Source: a virus. From it: 36,976 bases of DNA. A program made the position numbers and the translations under genes. Of this stretch, positions 20,933-27,903 are shown one piece after another; the stretch's first letter is position 1; each line of letters begins with the position of its first letter. The stretch is taken from positions 1-36,976 of the IMG/VR virus record IMGVR_UViG_3300037493_007452; one strand, 5' to 3'. The notes under the pieces were generated by a model, which was given only the letters and a program-made list of their open reading frames with translations, was not told the origin of the DNA and ran no database searches.

Positions 20933-21346
20933 ATGGCGAGCGTAACGAGTGAATTGACTACCAAGAGACGGGAACCAGATATCGAAAGTTATCCTGTGTA
21001 TCAAGCGGCAAAATTGTATGCCGGGACGATCATCATGCTGAATGCCACAGGGTATGCAATCGATGGAGCGGATACAGCGAGCTGCGTGTTTGCTGGAATT
21101 GCTCTCGAAACGATAGACAATACAGCAGGCGCAAGCGGCGCGAAATACATCCAGGTATATCGGATCGGACTATTCCGGTTGAAGCTGGGAACAGCAGCGA
21201 TCACGGATGTGGGAACAGTGGTTTACATCCTGTACAACAATGAGGTTGCCAGGGCAGCAGGCGCGACCAACGATATACCCTGCGGCGTTGTGGCATCGTA
21301 TGACAGCGCCGGGTATGCCTGGATCGATATCGGACGTAGGGCATAA
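20933..21346 (+). CDS. Head decoration-type capsid protein, 137 aa
   Basis: The beta-rich protein contains YPVYQAAKLYAGTIIMLNAT, CVFAGIALETIDNTAG and DVGTVVYILYNNEVARAA. This is the pattern of DUF2190/decoration ('cement') proteins that sit between protease and major capsid genes. It would bind the capsid surface. Unlike its neighbours, it has balanced base composition, as does the next gene, as expected for highly expressed structural genes. Confidence 0.65.
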   Translation: MASVTSELTTKRREPDIESYPVYQAAKLYAGTIIMLNATGYAIDGADTASCVFAGIALETIDNTAGASGAKYIQVYRIGLFRLKLGTAAITDVGTVVYILYNNEVARAAGATNDIPCGVVASYDSAGYAWIDIGRRA

Positions 21347-21382
21347 AAACCCATCCCTGAACCCATGAAAGGAAGGAATTAA

Positions 21383-22270
21383 ATGAGTTTACGAGGAATG
21401 ACAGGACCGGTAACAGCGGGCGCCCTTAACACGAAATTCCTCACCACTTATGAGAGAGTGGCGAACGACACGCCGCTGACCAAAATCTGCGGGAAGCAGG
21501 CAATGGATGAATTCAGCAAGGTTTTGAGCGGTGTGGGAGCTGTGCCGGGATTATCCCTTTTTAAAGGGACATGCAAATTTATCGGGCTGGAGGAAGAGGA
21601 GATCACCCTGACGGTGGATCGGTACCAGGGGGGATTTACCTACGACAGAGCGACACCGAGCCATCGGATATGGGGGATCGTCCAGCCCAAAATCAATGGA
21701 CTTGCGAAGCGGACGAAGAATCATGGCATCAGCCTCCTGACGACCACCATCGCGGCTAACCCGACATGCTATGATGGCAAGGCGCTATTTGCCAACGATC
21801 ATCCGGTTTCAGGCGGAGAGAGCACGAACGACAATCTACTTGCCGGGTCTGGCACAACGCTGGCGAACATCACGACAGATTACTGGGCGTGCCTGGCAGC
21901 GTTATCTGCAATGAAGGACAGCGAGGGCGAGATTATCGACAGATACAATTTCGCCGTTCTGATCCAGTGTCCTCCGGCATTGCGGGAGCAATTCGAGAAC
22001 CTTCAGAAGGCGGTGGTAATCTCATCCACCTCCAATATCGTGATCAACCGCTTCGACCTGTGGGTCGATCCGAGGCTTTCCGATGCGAATGACTGGTATA
22101 TGTACATCACGGACGAGGATTCCAAACCGTTCGTGTACGGGATGTACCAGGAGGGATTGCTTGAGACCTGGGAAGACAAGGACAACAAGCTAATCAAGGT
22201 CAGCGCGGATATCATCCATGGAATCGGGCCCGGCGATCCGACGACAACGGTGAAGGTTGTGAATTCGTAG
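21383..22270 (+). CDS. Major head protein (Mu gpT-like)
   Basis: The 295-aa protein matches the Mu gpT major head family: TKFLTTYERVANDTPLTKIC near the start, FIGLEEEEITLTVDRYQGGF, the DGKALFANDHPVSGGESTND ('gkaLFstaHp') block and the C-terminal DPRLSDANDWYMYITDEDSK. It forms the capsid shell. AAAGGAAGGAATTAA precedes the ATG. Its codon use is less G-rich than the rest of the window. Confidence 0.88.
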   Translation: MSLRGMTGPVTAGALNTKFLTTYERVANDTPLTKICGKQAMDEFSKVLSGVGAVPGLSLFKGTCKFIGLEEEEITLTVDRYQGGFTYDRATPSHRIWGIVQPKINGLAKRTKNHGISLLTTTIAANPTCYDGKALFANDHPVSGGESTNDNLLAGSGTTLANITTDYWACLAALSAMKDSEGEIIDRYNFAVLIQCPPALREQFENLQKAVVISSTSNIVINRFDLWVDPRLSDANDWYMYITDEDSKPFVYGMYQEGLLETWEDKDNKLIKVSADIIHGIGPGDPTTTVKVVNS

Positions 22271-22308
22271 TCGGACGAGTCGGACGAAATAATTAAAGGA
22301 GTGGAGTA

Positions 22309-22740
22309 ATGGCATACTGTACGGGGACGGATATAGCGAAATACCTGGATAGCGCGGCTGTGATCGCGCTATCCGATGATGACGCTGATGGCGTGGCTGA
22401 TACGACTGTGATAAATGAGGCAATAGCTGCGGCTGACGCTGAGATCGATGGATATTTGGGAAGCCATTACTCCACCCCTATTTCTTCTGTGCCTGCAATA
22501 GTGAGGAGGATAAGTGCAAAATTAGCGATATACAATATATACTTGAGAAGGCCTGAGGCGGAGATGCCAGTGAAATGGGAGGCGGAGATCAAGGATGTGC
22601 GGCGGATGCTGGACCTTATCGCCCGGGGAACGATGCAACTGGGGACGCCTGCGAGCGCGGGGGAAACGGGGGATGTGGTGGAGACGGCGAGAACGGTGGA
22701 TGAGGCGACTATGACGATGGAGAATTTGAGTGGGTTTTAA
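22309..22740 (+). CDS. DUF1320 protein (Mu gp36-like), head-tail connector type
   Basis: The 143-aa protein has the DUF1320 pattern: MAYCTGTDIAKYLD, INEAIAAADAEIDGYLGSHY, VPAIVRRISAKLAIYNIYLR and EIKDVRRMLDLIARGTMQLG. The family belongs to the gp6-like head-tail adaptor proteins. It is preceded by a TCGGACGAG repeat and AAAGGAGTGGAG, a good ribosome-binding site. Confidence 0.82.
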   Translation: MAYCTGTDIAKYLDSAAVIALSDDDADGVADTTVINEAIAAADAEIDGYLGSHYSTPISSVPAIVRRISAKLAIYNIYLRRPEAEMPVKWEAEIKDVRRMLDLIARGTMQLGTPASAGETGDVVETARTVDEATMTMENLSGF

Positions 22741-22741
22741 A

Positions 22742-22771
22742 TAAGGGACTAAAAAGACGAAAAGGACATAA
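22742..22771 (+). repeat. Family A start cassette before the beta-helix gene
   Basis: Three units (GGGACTAAA, AGACGAAAA, GGACATAA) end at ATG 22772, where a family B array begins and codes for the N-terminus. Confidence 0.75.
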
Positions 22772-24646
22772 ATGATGGGAGGCATGGGAATGATGAGAAT
22801 AATGGGAATTATGATGGTGATAATGATAATCGCCGTGTATGCGGGGGCGACGACTAATACGCTGACGATTATCAATGTGGAGGGGTATGATACTCCTGTG
22901 CCTGCTGCGGGGGATCATGAGTACACGTCGGGAACGATTGTGAATGCGTATATGACGGATGTTGTGGTGGAGGATCAGGGATCGACTTGCACGTGCACGG
23001 GATACCTCGGAGAGGGCGCGCTGGGAAATGACAGCGCGACAAGCGTGACATTTGCCCTGGATGAGGATACAACTATAACATGGCAATGGAGCTGCGAGAC
23101 GCCGACACCTACGCCGACTCCAACACCTACACCTACGGAGACGCCTACACCGACACCCACAGACACGCCGACACCGACACCCACGGAGACACCAACACCA
23201 ACGCCGACACCGACACCCACGCCCACCCCGACACCGACACCGACAGCGACGCCGAGTACTGGATACTGGATAAGCGGGGCTGGAACTGAGGGTATGAATG
23301 GATTATATTGCTGGAGCGGGGATGATTATAATGGATGCGCGTATTATTCCCAGAGCGGAGGGAATGGGCAAATAAGATATGAGGGAGTTGATGTATGGGT
23401 AATCTGCGACCTGGGGGTTTCGCAATATGAGTTGACGGCGCTGGAGGTGGCGTGCGAGACGTATCTCACGACCGATACCTGGGTAACGAGCGGAGGCGCT
23501 GAACCTGCGCCGCTGGTGGAGGATTGGGATTGTAATGATCCGACTCCCACACCAACACCGACTCCCACAGACACGCCGACACCGACTCCCACGGAGACAC
23601 CAACACCAACACCGACGCCGACACCGACGGAGACGCCTACGCCGACACCTACACCGACTCCCACGCCCACGCCCACGGACACTCCGACGCCGACACCAAC
23701 GCCCACGCCGACGCCGACAGCGACTCCGATTACGGTAAGCGGGACTATCCAGAGCGCGATTGATAGCGTAGTCGGAGCCGGGACTGGAGTGATTATAACT
23801 GCGCCAGCCGGGACGTATGCGGAGAATATCAATTTCAGGGGGAAGAATATAACTTTACAGAGCGCGGATCCGACAAGCGCTGGAGCTGTTGCGGCGACTA
23901 TTATTGACGGAAATGACCTGGGCGCATGCGTGACGTTTGCGGGGACTGAGACGGGAGCGGTTTTGGACGGCTTTACCATCACGGATGGTCGCGGGACGAG
24001 TAACAAGGGCGGAGGCATACACGGGGCGGGAGCGACAGGGACTGTGAGGAGATGTGTGATCCATGCGTGCGAGGCTGTGGGATCGGGGGCTGGCGGCGGG
24101 ATGCGGGATTTTGACGGCACGATCCAGGATAATACGATCTATGATAATACAGCGGGCATGAGCGGAGGGGGGCTGGCGCTATGCGATGGGACGATCACGA
24201 GTAATACGATCGAGAGCAATACTGCGCTGATGGGGGGCGGGCTGGCATATTGCGGAGGGACTATACAATATAATCTGATAGCGGAGAACAGCGCGGATAC
24301 TGATGAGCCGTGGCGCGGACACGGCGGGGGGCTGTTCGAATGCGACGGGACGATCAACCATAATACCATCGTGATGAACAAGGCGCAGTATGGCGGAGGT
24401 CTGAGCCGGTGCAACGGGACGATCAAAAACTCTATCATCTGGTGGAATAGCGCGGATAACTGGTTTGATTACCAGGTGGGAGATTGCGCGACCATCACGT
24501 ATAGCATAGTGATGAACCGGACGGAGGGAACGGGGAGCATACAGGATGCGCCGGAGTTTACGTCCTGGGAGACCGGGGACTGGAGCCTGGCGAGCGGGAG
24601 TCCGGGAGAAGCGGCGGGAGATGATGGGGAGAGTATGGGAAAATGA
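22772..24646 (+). CDS. Secreted modular beta-helix surface protein with Pro-Thr linkers (cargo)
   Basis: The 624-aa protein has a signal-peptide-like start ([16 protein letters not shown], cleavage near aa 24-26). An InlB-like 'bacterial repeat' domain follows (about aa 30-108; [28 protein letters not shown]-like, [12 protein letters not shown]). Next come a Pro-Thr linker (aa 109-160), a small Cys-containing domain (aa 165-255), a second linker (aa 256-319) and a right-handed parallel beta-helix (aa 325-600). The beta-helix opens [20 protein letters not shown] and has [20 protein letters not shown]-type repeats. Such proteins are bacterial surface or adhesin types, not virion proteins. It interrupts the normal head-to-tail gene order. 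Lysogenic conversion is a reasonable guess; a tail-associated role is possible. Confidence 0.8.
   Translation: MMGGMGMMRIMGIMMVIMIIAVYAGATTNTLTIINVEGYDTPVPAAGDHEYTSGTIVNAYMTDVVVEDQGSTCTCTGYLGEGALGNDSATSVTFALDEDTTITWQWSCETPTPTPTPTPTPTETPTPTPTDTPTPTPTETPTPTPTPTPTPTPTPTPTATPSTGYWISGAGTEGMNGLYCWSGDDYNGCAYYSQSGGNGQIRYEGVDVWVICDLGVSQYELTALEVACETYLTTDTWVTSGGAEPAPLVEDWDCNDPTPTPTPTPTDTPTPTPTETPTPTPTPTPTETPTPTPTPTPTPTPTDTPTPTPTPTPTPTATPITVSGTIQSAIDSVVGAGTGVIITAPAGTYAENINFRGKNITLQSADPTSAGAVAATIIDGNDLGACVTFAGTETGAVLDGFTITDGRGTSNKGGGIHGAGATGTVRRCVIHACEAVGSGAGGGMRDFDGTIQDNTIYDNTAGMSGGGLALCDGTITSNTIESNTALMGGGLAYCGGTIQYNLIAENSADTDEPWRGHGGGLFECDGTINHNTIVMNKAQYGGGLSRCNGTIKNSIIWWNSADNWFDYQVGDCATITYSIVMNRTEGTGSIQDAPEFTSWETGDWSLASGSPGEAAGDDGESMGK
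23100..23253 (+). repeat. Pro-Thr linker tandem repeat 1
   Basis: Imperfect six-base units (CCGACA/CCTACG) encode alternating Pro-Thr with Glu/Asp-Thr interruptions. The antisense frames give spurious Val-Gly ORFs. Confidence 0.9.
23540..23728 (+). repeat. Pro-Thr linker tandem repeat 2
   Basis: Same unit type and pattern as the linker at 23100. It precedes the beta-helix domain. Slippage or unequal exchange between the two tracts could delete the Cys-containing domain between them. Confidence 0.9.
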
Positions 24647-24716
24647 CCAAAGGGACGAAAAGGACATAAATGGGAATGATAGGGAAATGACCAAAGGGAC
24701 GAAAAGGACATAAATG
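24641..24716 (+). repeat. Perfect 32-bp direct repeat of a family A start cassette
   Basis: Positions 24641-24672 and 24685-24716 are identical over 32 bases, each ending GGACATAAATG. The first supplies the stop codon of the beta-helix gene and an ATG that leads nowhere; the second supplies the start of the next gene. This is what insertion of the beta-helix gene by recombination between cassettes would leave. Confidence 0.85.
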
Positions 24717-25196
24717 TTTAAGGTTTTGATAAAGTGGGAAGCGTTTGAGGGGGAGATGAAGCGGCTGCGGATACTGGATCCGAGGCTGGTGTTGCAGGCG
24801 TTTGGGGCGTGGATGATCGGATCTGTGGCGGAGAATTTTAAAGCCCAGGGGCGACCGGATAAATGGCAGAAGCTGAAGGATAAAACCCTCGTGGCGAGAT
24901 GGATGAGAGGGAATAAAAAAAAGAAGGGCGTAGGTCGGAAGCAATGGGGGCGGGCATTCAGGGAGTTTTTCGGAGGGGCGAAGATCCTGATGGATAAGGG
25001 GAGGCTGGCGAATTCGATAGGATTCGCGGTGAGGGGTACGGAGGTGCATATCGGGACGAACCTGATATACGCGGCGACTCATCAGTTTGGAGATAAGCGG
25101 CGCGGGATCCCGGAGCGGGCGTACCTGGTGTTCCAGGATGATGACTGCGAGAGGTTTGGGGAGATGGTGGAGGAGTGGCTGGCGGGGGAAAAATAG
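24714..25196 (+). CDS. Virion morphogenesis protein (Mu gpG-like / tail completion)
   Basis: The 160-aa protein matches the phage virion morphogenesis family: FKAQGRPDKWQKLKD ('f.sqg.pdW.plk'), GAKILMDKGRLANSIGFAVR ('iL..tG.L..si') and VHIGTNLIYAATHQFGDKRR ('v.vGtn..YA..hqfG') followed by IPERAYLVF. It acts at head-tail joining. It overlaps nothing and starts at the second copy of the 32-bp repeat. Confidence 0.88.
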   Translation: MFKVLIKWEAFEGEMKRLRILDPRLVLQAFGAWMIGSVAENFKAQGRPDKWQKLKDKTLVARWMRGNKKKKGVGRKQWGRAFREFFGGAKILMDKGRLANSIGFAVRGTEVHIGTNLIYAATHQFGDKRRGIPERAYLVFQDDDCERFGEMVEEWLAGEK

Positions 25197-25228
25197 TAAG
25201 AATGGGAATGATGGGACGTATGTGAATT

Positions 25229-25678
25229 ATGGGTTGGAGAAAGACATTAGTGGAGGCGGTGAAGACGAAGCTGCTGACGCTCAGCGGGATCCGGACTGTG
25301 CAGATTTGGAATAAGGAATTGGAGGCTGGCTTTGCGGCGGGGAAAATCCCGATAGCGCCGTGCGCGATTGTGCAATACCGGGGATTCGAGGCATTGCCTG
25401 AAACGGACTGGAGGAAGCGGAGACTGCATTTCGGGATATTGTTTGGGCTAAGAGGGCAACGGGGGGAGATGGCGGCGCTCAAGGGTGATAGCGCTCCGGC
25501 TGCGGACTACACATTCGATGAGGTGCTGGAGGCGTTCGAGAATGCGTTCTGGCATGTGGTTCTGGTGGCGAATATGAGTCCCTGCATTGTCGGGGATGAG
25601 GAGTATATCGGGAGCATGGGGGGATGCGAGTGGTGGGGGTGCGAGATTATAATGCATGTGACGCTGAAGTTTTCGTAA
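25229..25678 (+). CDS. Probable tail terminator / completion protein, 149 aa
   Basis: Assigned mainly by position, between the gpG-like protein and the tail tube. The protein starts MGWRKTLVEAVKTKLLTLSG, has a central IAPCAIVQYRGFEALPET strand and ends in beta strands (CEWWGCEIIMHVTLKFS), the alpha/beta layout of tail terminators (gpU/gp37-like). ATG 25229 is preceded only by a family B array, with no strong ribosome-binding site. Confidence 0.55.
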   Translation: MGWRKTLVEAVKTKLLTLSGIRTVQIWNKELEAGFAAGKIPIAPCAIVQYRGFEALPETDWRKRRLHFGILFGLRGQRGEMAALKGDSAPAADYTFDEVLEAFENAFWHVVLVANMSPCIVGDEEYIGSMGGCEWWGCEIIMHVTLKFS

Positions 25679-25724
25679 GGGGAATGGGAGGGATGGGAAG
25701 AATGAGAATTATGGGAGAAATGAC
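25679..25724 (+). repeat. Family B 9-base repeat array before the first tail-tube gene
   Basis: Units GGGAATGGGA, GGGATGGGA, AGAATGAGA and ATTATGGGA lead to ATG 25725. Confidence 0.65.
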
Positions 25725-26522
25725 ATGGGTGGAGTAACAACTTTTACGGCGAATATAGTTTGCGGGGCGCATGATATCCTATGGACGCCGACGGGCGGGA
25801 CGCAGATGAATTTGGGATCGACCAAGGAAGGCAGCGTGCTGCATATCGAGAAGACAGTGTTTGATCGGACGGTACATCGGTATGGGAAAACGTCGTATGA
25901 GGTGCGGAGCACGGAGTGGCGAACCTGGCTGGAGGCGATCCTGCTGCAACGGACGTATGAAAATATGGAGATGCTCCTGGACGGGATTATGACGAACGAC
26001 ACGACTGCCGGGGCGACGGATACGCTGAACGGGGGGATCGATGCTGATGATACGATCATCACGCTGACGGATATTACGGGATTCACGGAGCCGGGGAATC
26101 ATGGATTTGTGGTGAAGATTGGGACTGAGGAGATACTGGTTCGCGGAGTGGATGAAACAACAGACAAACTGGGGACAACGGCTCTGCCATGCGTGAGGGG
26201 ATATAACGGGACGACTGCTGCGAGCCATCTGACTGGCGTGACTGTGACGATGTGCGGGACGGTGATCGATACCGATCCGAGACCGAAGGCGCGGACGAAA
26301 GGGAGTCTGACGCTGCGACCTGTCGGGGAATCGGATGATACAAACGCGTGGACGATGTGGCAGGCGGAGATCCTGTCGAAATTCTCGCCCGCGCTGAAGG
26401 TGGATGAGGATCAGGGTTATGAGTGCGAGATCAAGGGCGTGTTAGAGGAGAGCGCTACTGGGAAAATCAGACTGCTGCGGCTTGGGAAGACAGATATATT
26501 GACGGATGAGTCGTGGTTTTAA
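25725..26522 (+). CDS. Tail tube protein paralogue 1 with inserted domain
   Basis: The 265-aa protein opens MGGVTTFTANIVCGAHDILW, then NLGSTKEGSVLHIEKTVFDR, and ends GKIRLLRLGKTDILT. These are features of tail-tube proteins ('LGategGv.f......v..d..G.tp.d....G' and a C-terminal 'r.lrfG.p'). It is aligned throughout with the next gene except for about 80 extra residues (aa 99-178), which form a separate module also found in the tail hub. It could be the minor tube protein with an exposed domain, as on some siphophage tails. Confidence 0.7.
   Translation: MGGVTTFTANIVCGAHDILWTPTGGTQMNLGSTKEGSVLHIEKTVFDRTVHRYGKTSYEVRSTEWRTWLEAILLQRTYENMEMLLDGIMTNDTTAGATDTLNGGIDADDTIITLTDITGFTEPGNHGFVVKIGTEEILVRGVDETTDKLGTTALPCVRGYNGTTAASHLTGVTVTMCGTVIDTDPRPKARTKGSLTLRPVGESDDTNAWTMWQAEILSKFSPALKVDEDQGYECEIKGVLEESATGKIRLLRLGKTDILTDESWF
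26019..26258 (+). other. Inserted tail module, copy 1
   Basis: The segment LNGGIDADDTIITLTDITGF ... IGTEEILVRGVDETTDKLGT, then CVRGYNGTTAASH, is absent from the paralogue at 26593. It is closely matched by hub residues 199-274 (IGSERILVRAIDAVNKTLGT ... CERGYGGTTAGAY). Confidence 0.75.
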
Positions 26523-26592
26523 AAGGGACGAAAAGGACATAAGGGACATAAAAAAGATATGGGAATAATTCAGAGAAAGGCAGGATAAAGAG

Positions 26593-27156
26593 ATGGGTGG
26601 AGTAACAACTTTTACGAGTGAGATTGAGGTCGGGGCGCATAACATCATCCTGGATGCGGATGGTACCGCGTTCAACCTGGGCGCGACCAAAGAGGGCGGG
26701 GTTCTGAAAGCCGAGCCGGGAACGTTTGAACGGACGATCCACAGGTTCGGGAAAACCCCGTATGATATCCGCGTGACGGGCTGGCAGGTGGAGATCGAAG
26801 CGATTCTGCTTGCGCGCGGAGACCTGGACGTGTTGACGAAGGTCCTGGACGGGAGCGTGAAAAGCACGAGCGGACTGGATAATGTGGTGGATCTGGATCC
26901 GCGTCCGAGGGCGCTGAACAAATACGATTTTGTTTTGCGACCGATCGCTAACGCTGCGGAGAGCGTGGATGACATCGTGATCTGGCAGGGTTCGATCATC
27001 CCGAAGCTCGCGATACCGTTCAAGATCGATCAGGATCAGGAGATGGCTATCCTGATCAAGGGATTGCTGCAGGAGACGACTGGCACGATCAGGCTTTTGC
27101 GGTTCGGGAAACCGAGCATCCTGGCGAGCACGAAGAGCTACTTCCCGCAGACGTAA
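26593..27156 (+). CDS. Tail tube protein paralogue 2 (probable major tube)
   Basis: The 187-aa protein shares its start (MGGVTTFTSEIEVGAHNIIL, NLGATKEGGVLKAEPGTFER) and end (GTIRLLRFGKPSIL) with the preceding gene, but lacks the inserted module. Its size is that of ordinary major tail-tube proteins, which stack as hexamer rings along the tape measure. Codon use is more balanced than in the neighbours, as in the major head gene, which fits high expression. Confidence 0.78.
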   Translation: MGGVTTFTSEIEVGAHNIILDADGTAFNLGATKEGGVLKAEPGTFERTIHRFGKTPYDIRVTGWQVEIEAILLARGDLDVLTKVLDGSVKSTSGLDNVVDLDPRPRALNKYDFVLRPIANAAESVDDIVIWQGSIIPKLAIPFKIDQDQEMAILIKGLLQETTGTIRLLRFGKPSILASTKSYFPQT

Positions 27157-27162
27157 GCGTTG

Positions 27163-27195
27163 GGGGTCAGACCCGCTTCGCAGACGTCTGACCCC
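27163..27195 (+). repeat. REP-like palindrome, copy 2 (intergenic)
   Basis: Arms GGGGTCAGAC (27163-27172) and GTCTGACCCC (27186-27195) flank CCGCTTCGCAGAC. It differs from the copy inside the transposase only in the centre. It starts 6 bases after the tail-tube stop codon. Confidence 0.85.
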
Positions 27196-27213
27196 GGCGG
27201 GTTGGTTTAATGG

Positions 27214-27256
27214 GCGCCCTGGGTGGAGTGACCCTCGCCCAGGGCGCAAAGTTTTT
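27214..27256 (+). terminator. Hairpin after the tail-tube gene (terminator-like)
   Basis: Perfect 10-bp arms GCGCCCTGGG (27214-27223) and CCCAGGGCGC (27238-27247) are followed by AAAG and TTTTT. With the REP-like palindrome just upstream, it could end or stabilise the tube mRNA and lower expression of the chaperone and tape-measure genes. Confidence 0.6.
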
Positions 27257-27287
27257 AAAAGACCGAAATGACGAAAGGGACATAAAA

Positions 27288-27563
27288 ATGAATATTTTAA
27301 AGATCGATAAAGGGGATGTGATGTGCGGGATCGATTATAAGGGGCAGATTATCGAGATCGATCCCTTGGTGGATGTGCTGGAGTCCGCGAATGAGATGTT
27401 CAAAAATACCAAGGATGTCGATATGATCAAAAAGGGAATATTAATGATAGCTCCGGATTTTCCGGTGGCTGAGTTACGGGTATCTGAGGTGGTTCCGGTA
27501 CTGAAAGGGATCACGAAGGCGATCAAGGAATCCCTAAAAAACGAACAAAGCCCGGCGGTATAG
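27288..27563 (+). CDS. Tail assembly chaperone, short form (lambda gpG-like)
   Basis: The 91-aa protein (MNILKIDKGDVMCGIDYKGQ, then LVDVLESANEMFKNTKDVDM and a helical C-terminus) lies between tail tube and tape measure, where siphophages encode the short chaperone. Near its end is a -1 frameshift site (A AAA AAC at 27536-27542) that extends it into the following ORF. GGGACATAAAA precedes ATG 27288. Identification rests on position plus the frameshift signal. Confidence 0.75.
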   Translation: MNILKIDKGDVMCGIDYKGQIIEIDPLVDVLESANEMFKNTKDVDMIKKGILMIAPDFPVAELRVSEVVPVLKGITKAIKESLKNEQSPAV

Positions 27564-27576
27564 ATACTGTCGGGCT
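27536..27576 (+). promoter_or_regulatory. Programmed -1 ribosomal frameshift signal
   Basis: The slippery heptamer A AAA AAC (27536-27542) is in the correct phase (CTA AAA AAC). A 6-base spacer GAACAA follows, then a 12-bp hairpin with arms 27549-27560 and 27565-27576 (AGCCCGGCGGTA / TACTGTCGGGCT, two G-U pairs) and a TAGA loop. The zero-frame stop TAG lies in the loop. The -1 frame is open from the slip site through 27880. Confidence 0.88.
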
Positions 27577-27880
27577 GATGCGTTTCAGGGTGGCGGCGGC
27601 GCTGGGGGGGGGACTCTCGACATGGAGAAAGTTGGGAGAGATACCGTGGAGCGAGTTTGTGGAGTTGTGGGGGTATGCGCGGTACCAGGATAAATGCGAA
27701 GAGGCGAAGCTGGTGAATGCGGTACTCCTCCCCTGGGCGGAGAAGAACGAAAGAGGCAAGACGCTGAGAAAATTGCAGCAGGATCTGAAGGCGGTGGAGA
27801 GCGAGCGGGAGTTGGAGGAGAGGGAGAAGGCGCAAGGGAAAACAGAGAGGCTGAATGACAGAATAAATAAAGGGACGTAA
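27542..27880 (+). CDS. Tail assembly chaperone extension (gpGT-like, made by -1 frameshift)
   Basis: After slippage, reading continues in the -1 frame as RTKPGGIDTVGL, then MRFRVAAALGGGLSTWRKLG and EIPWSEFVELWGYARY, ending in an acidic/basic coiled helix. The fusion would be 197 aa, of which 85 come from the upstream ORF. 'RfRva.aLg.t...l...i...Ef.eW..y' is typical of the second chaperone ORF. An independent start at ATG 27578 is possible but has no clear ribosome-binding site. The chaperone pair is thought to hold the tape measure during tail assembly. Confidence 0.8.
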   Translation, partial: RTKPGGIDTVGLMRFRVAAALGGGLSTWRKLGEIPWSEFVELWGYARYQDKCEEAKLVNAVLLPWAEKNERGKTLRKLQQDLKAVESERELEEREKAQGKTERLNDRINKGT

Positions 27881-27903
27881 GGGACGAAAAGGACATAAGT
27901 GAT

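Noticed and set aside
23100-23728. Tandem repeats considered as a CRISPR array
   Set aside because: The unit is six bases, continuous, without spacers, and codes for Pro-Thr linkers.
22975-24120. Minus-strand ORFs with long Val-Gly repeats
   Set aside because: They are the complement of the Pro-Thr linker codons and have no start context; the + strand frame has coherent domains.
22772-24646. Diversity-generating retroelement target
   Set aside because: No reverse transcriptase and no template repeat were seen in the window.
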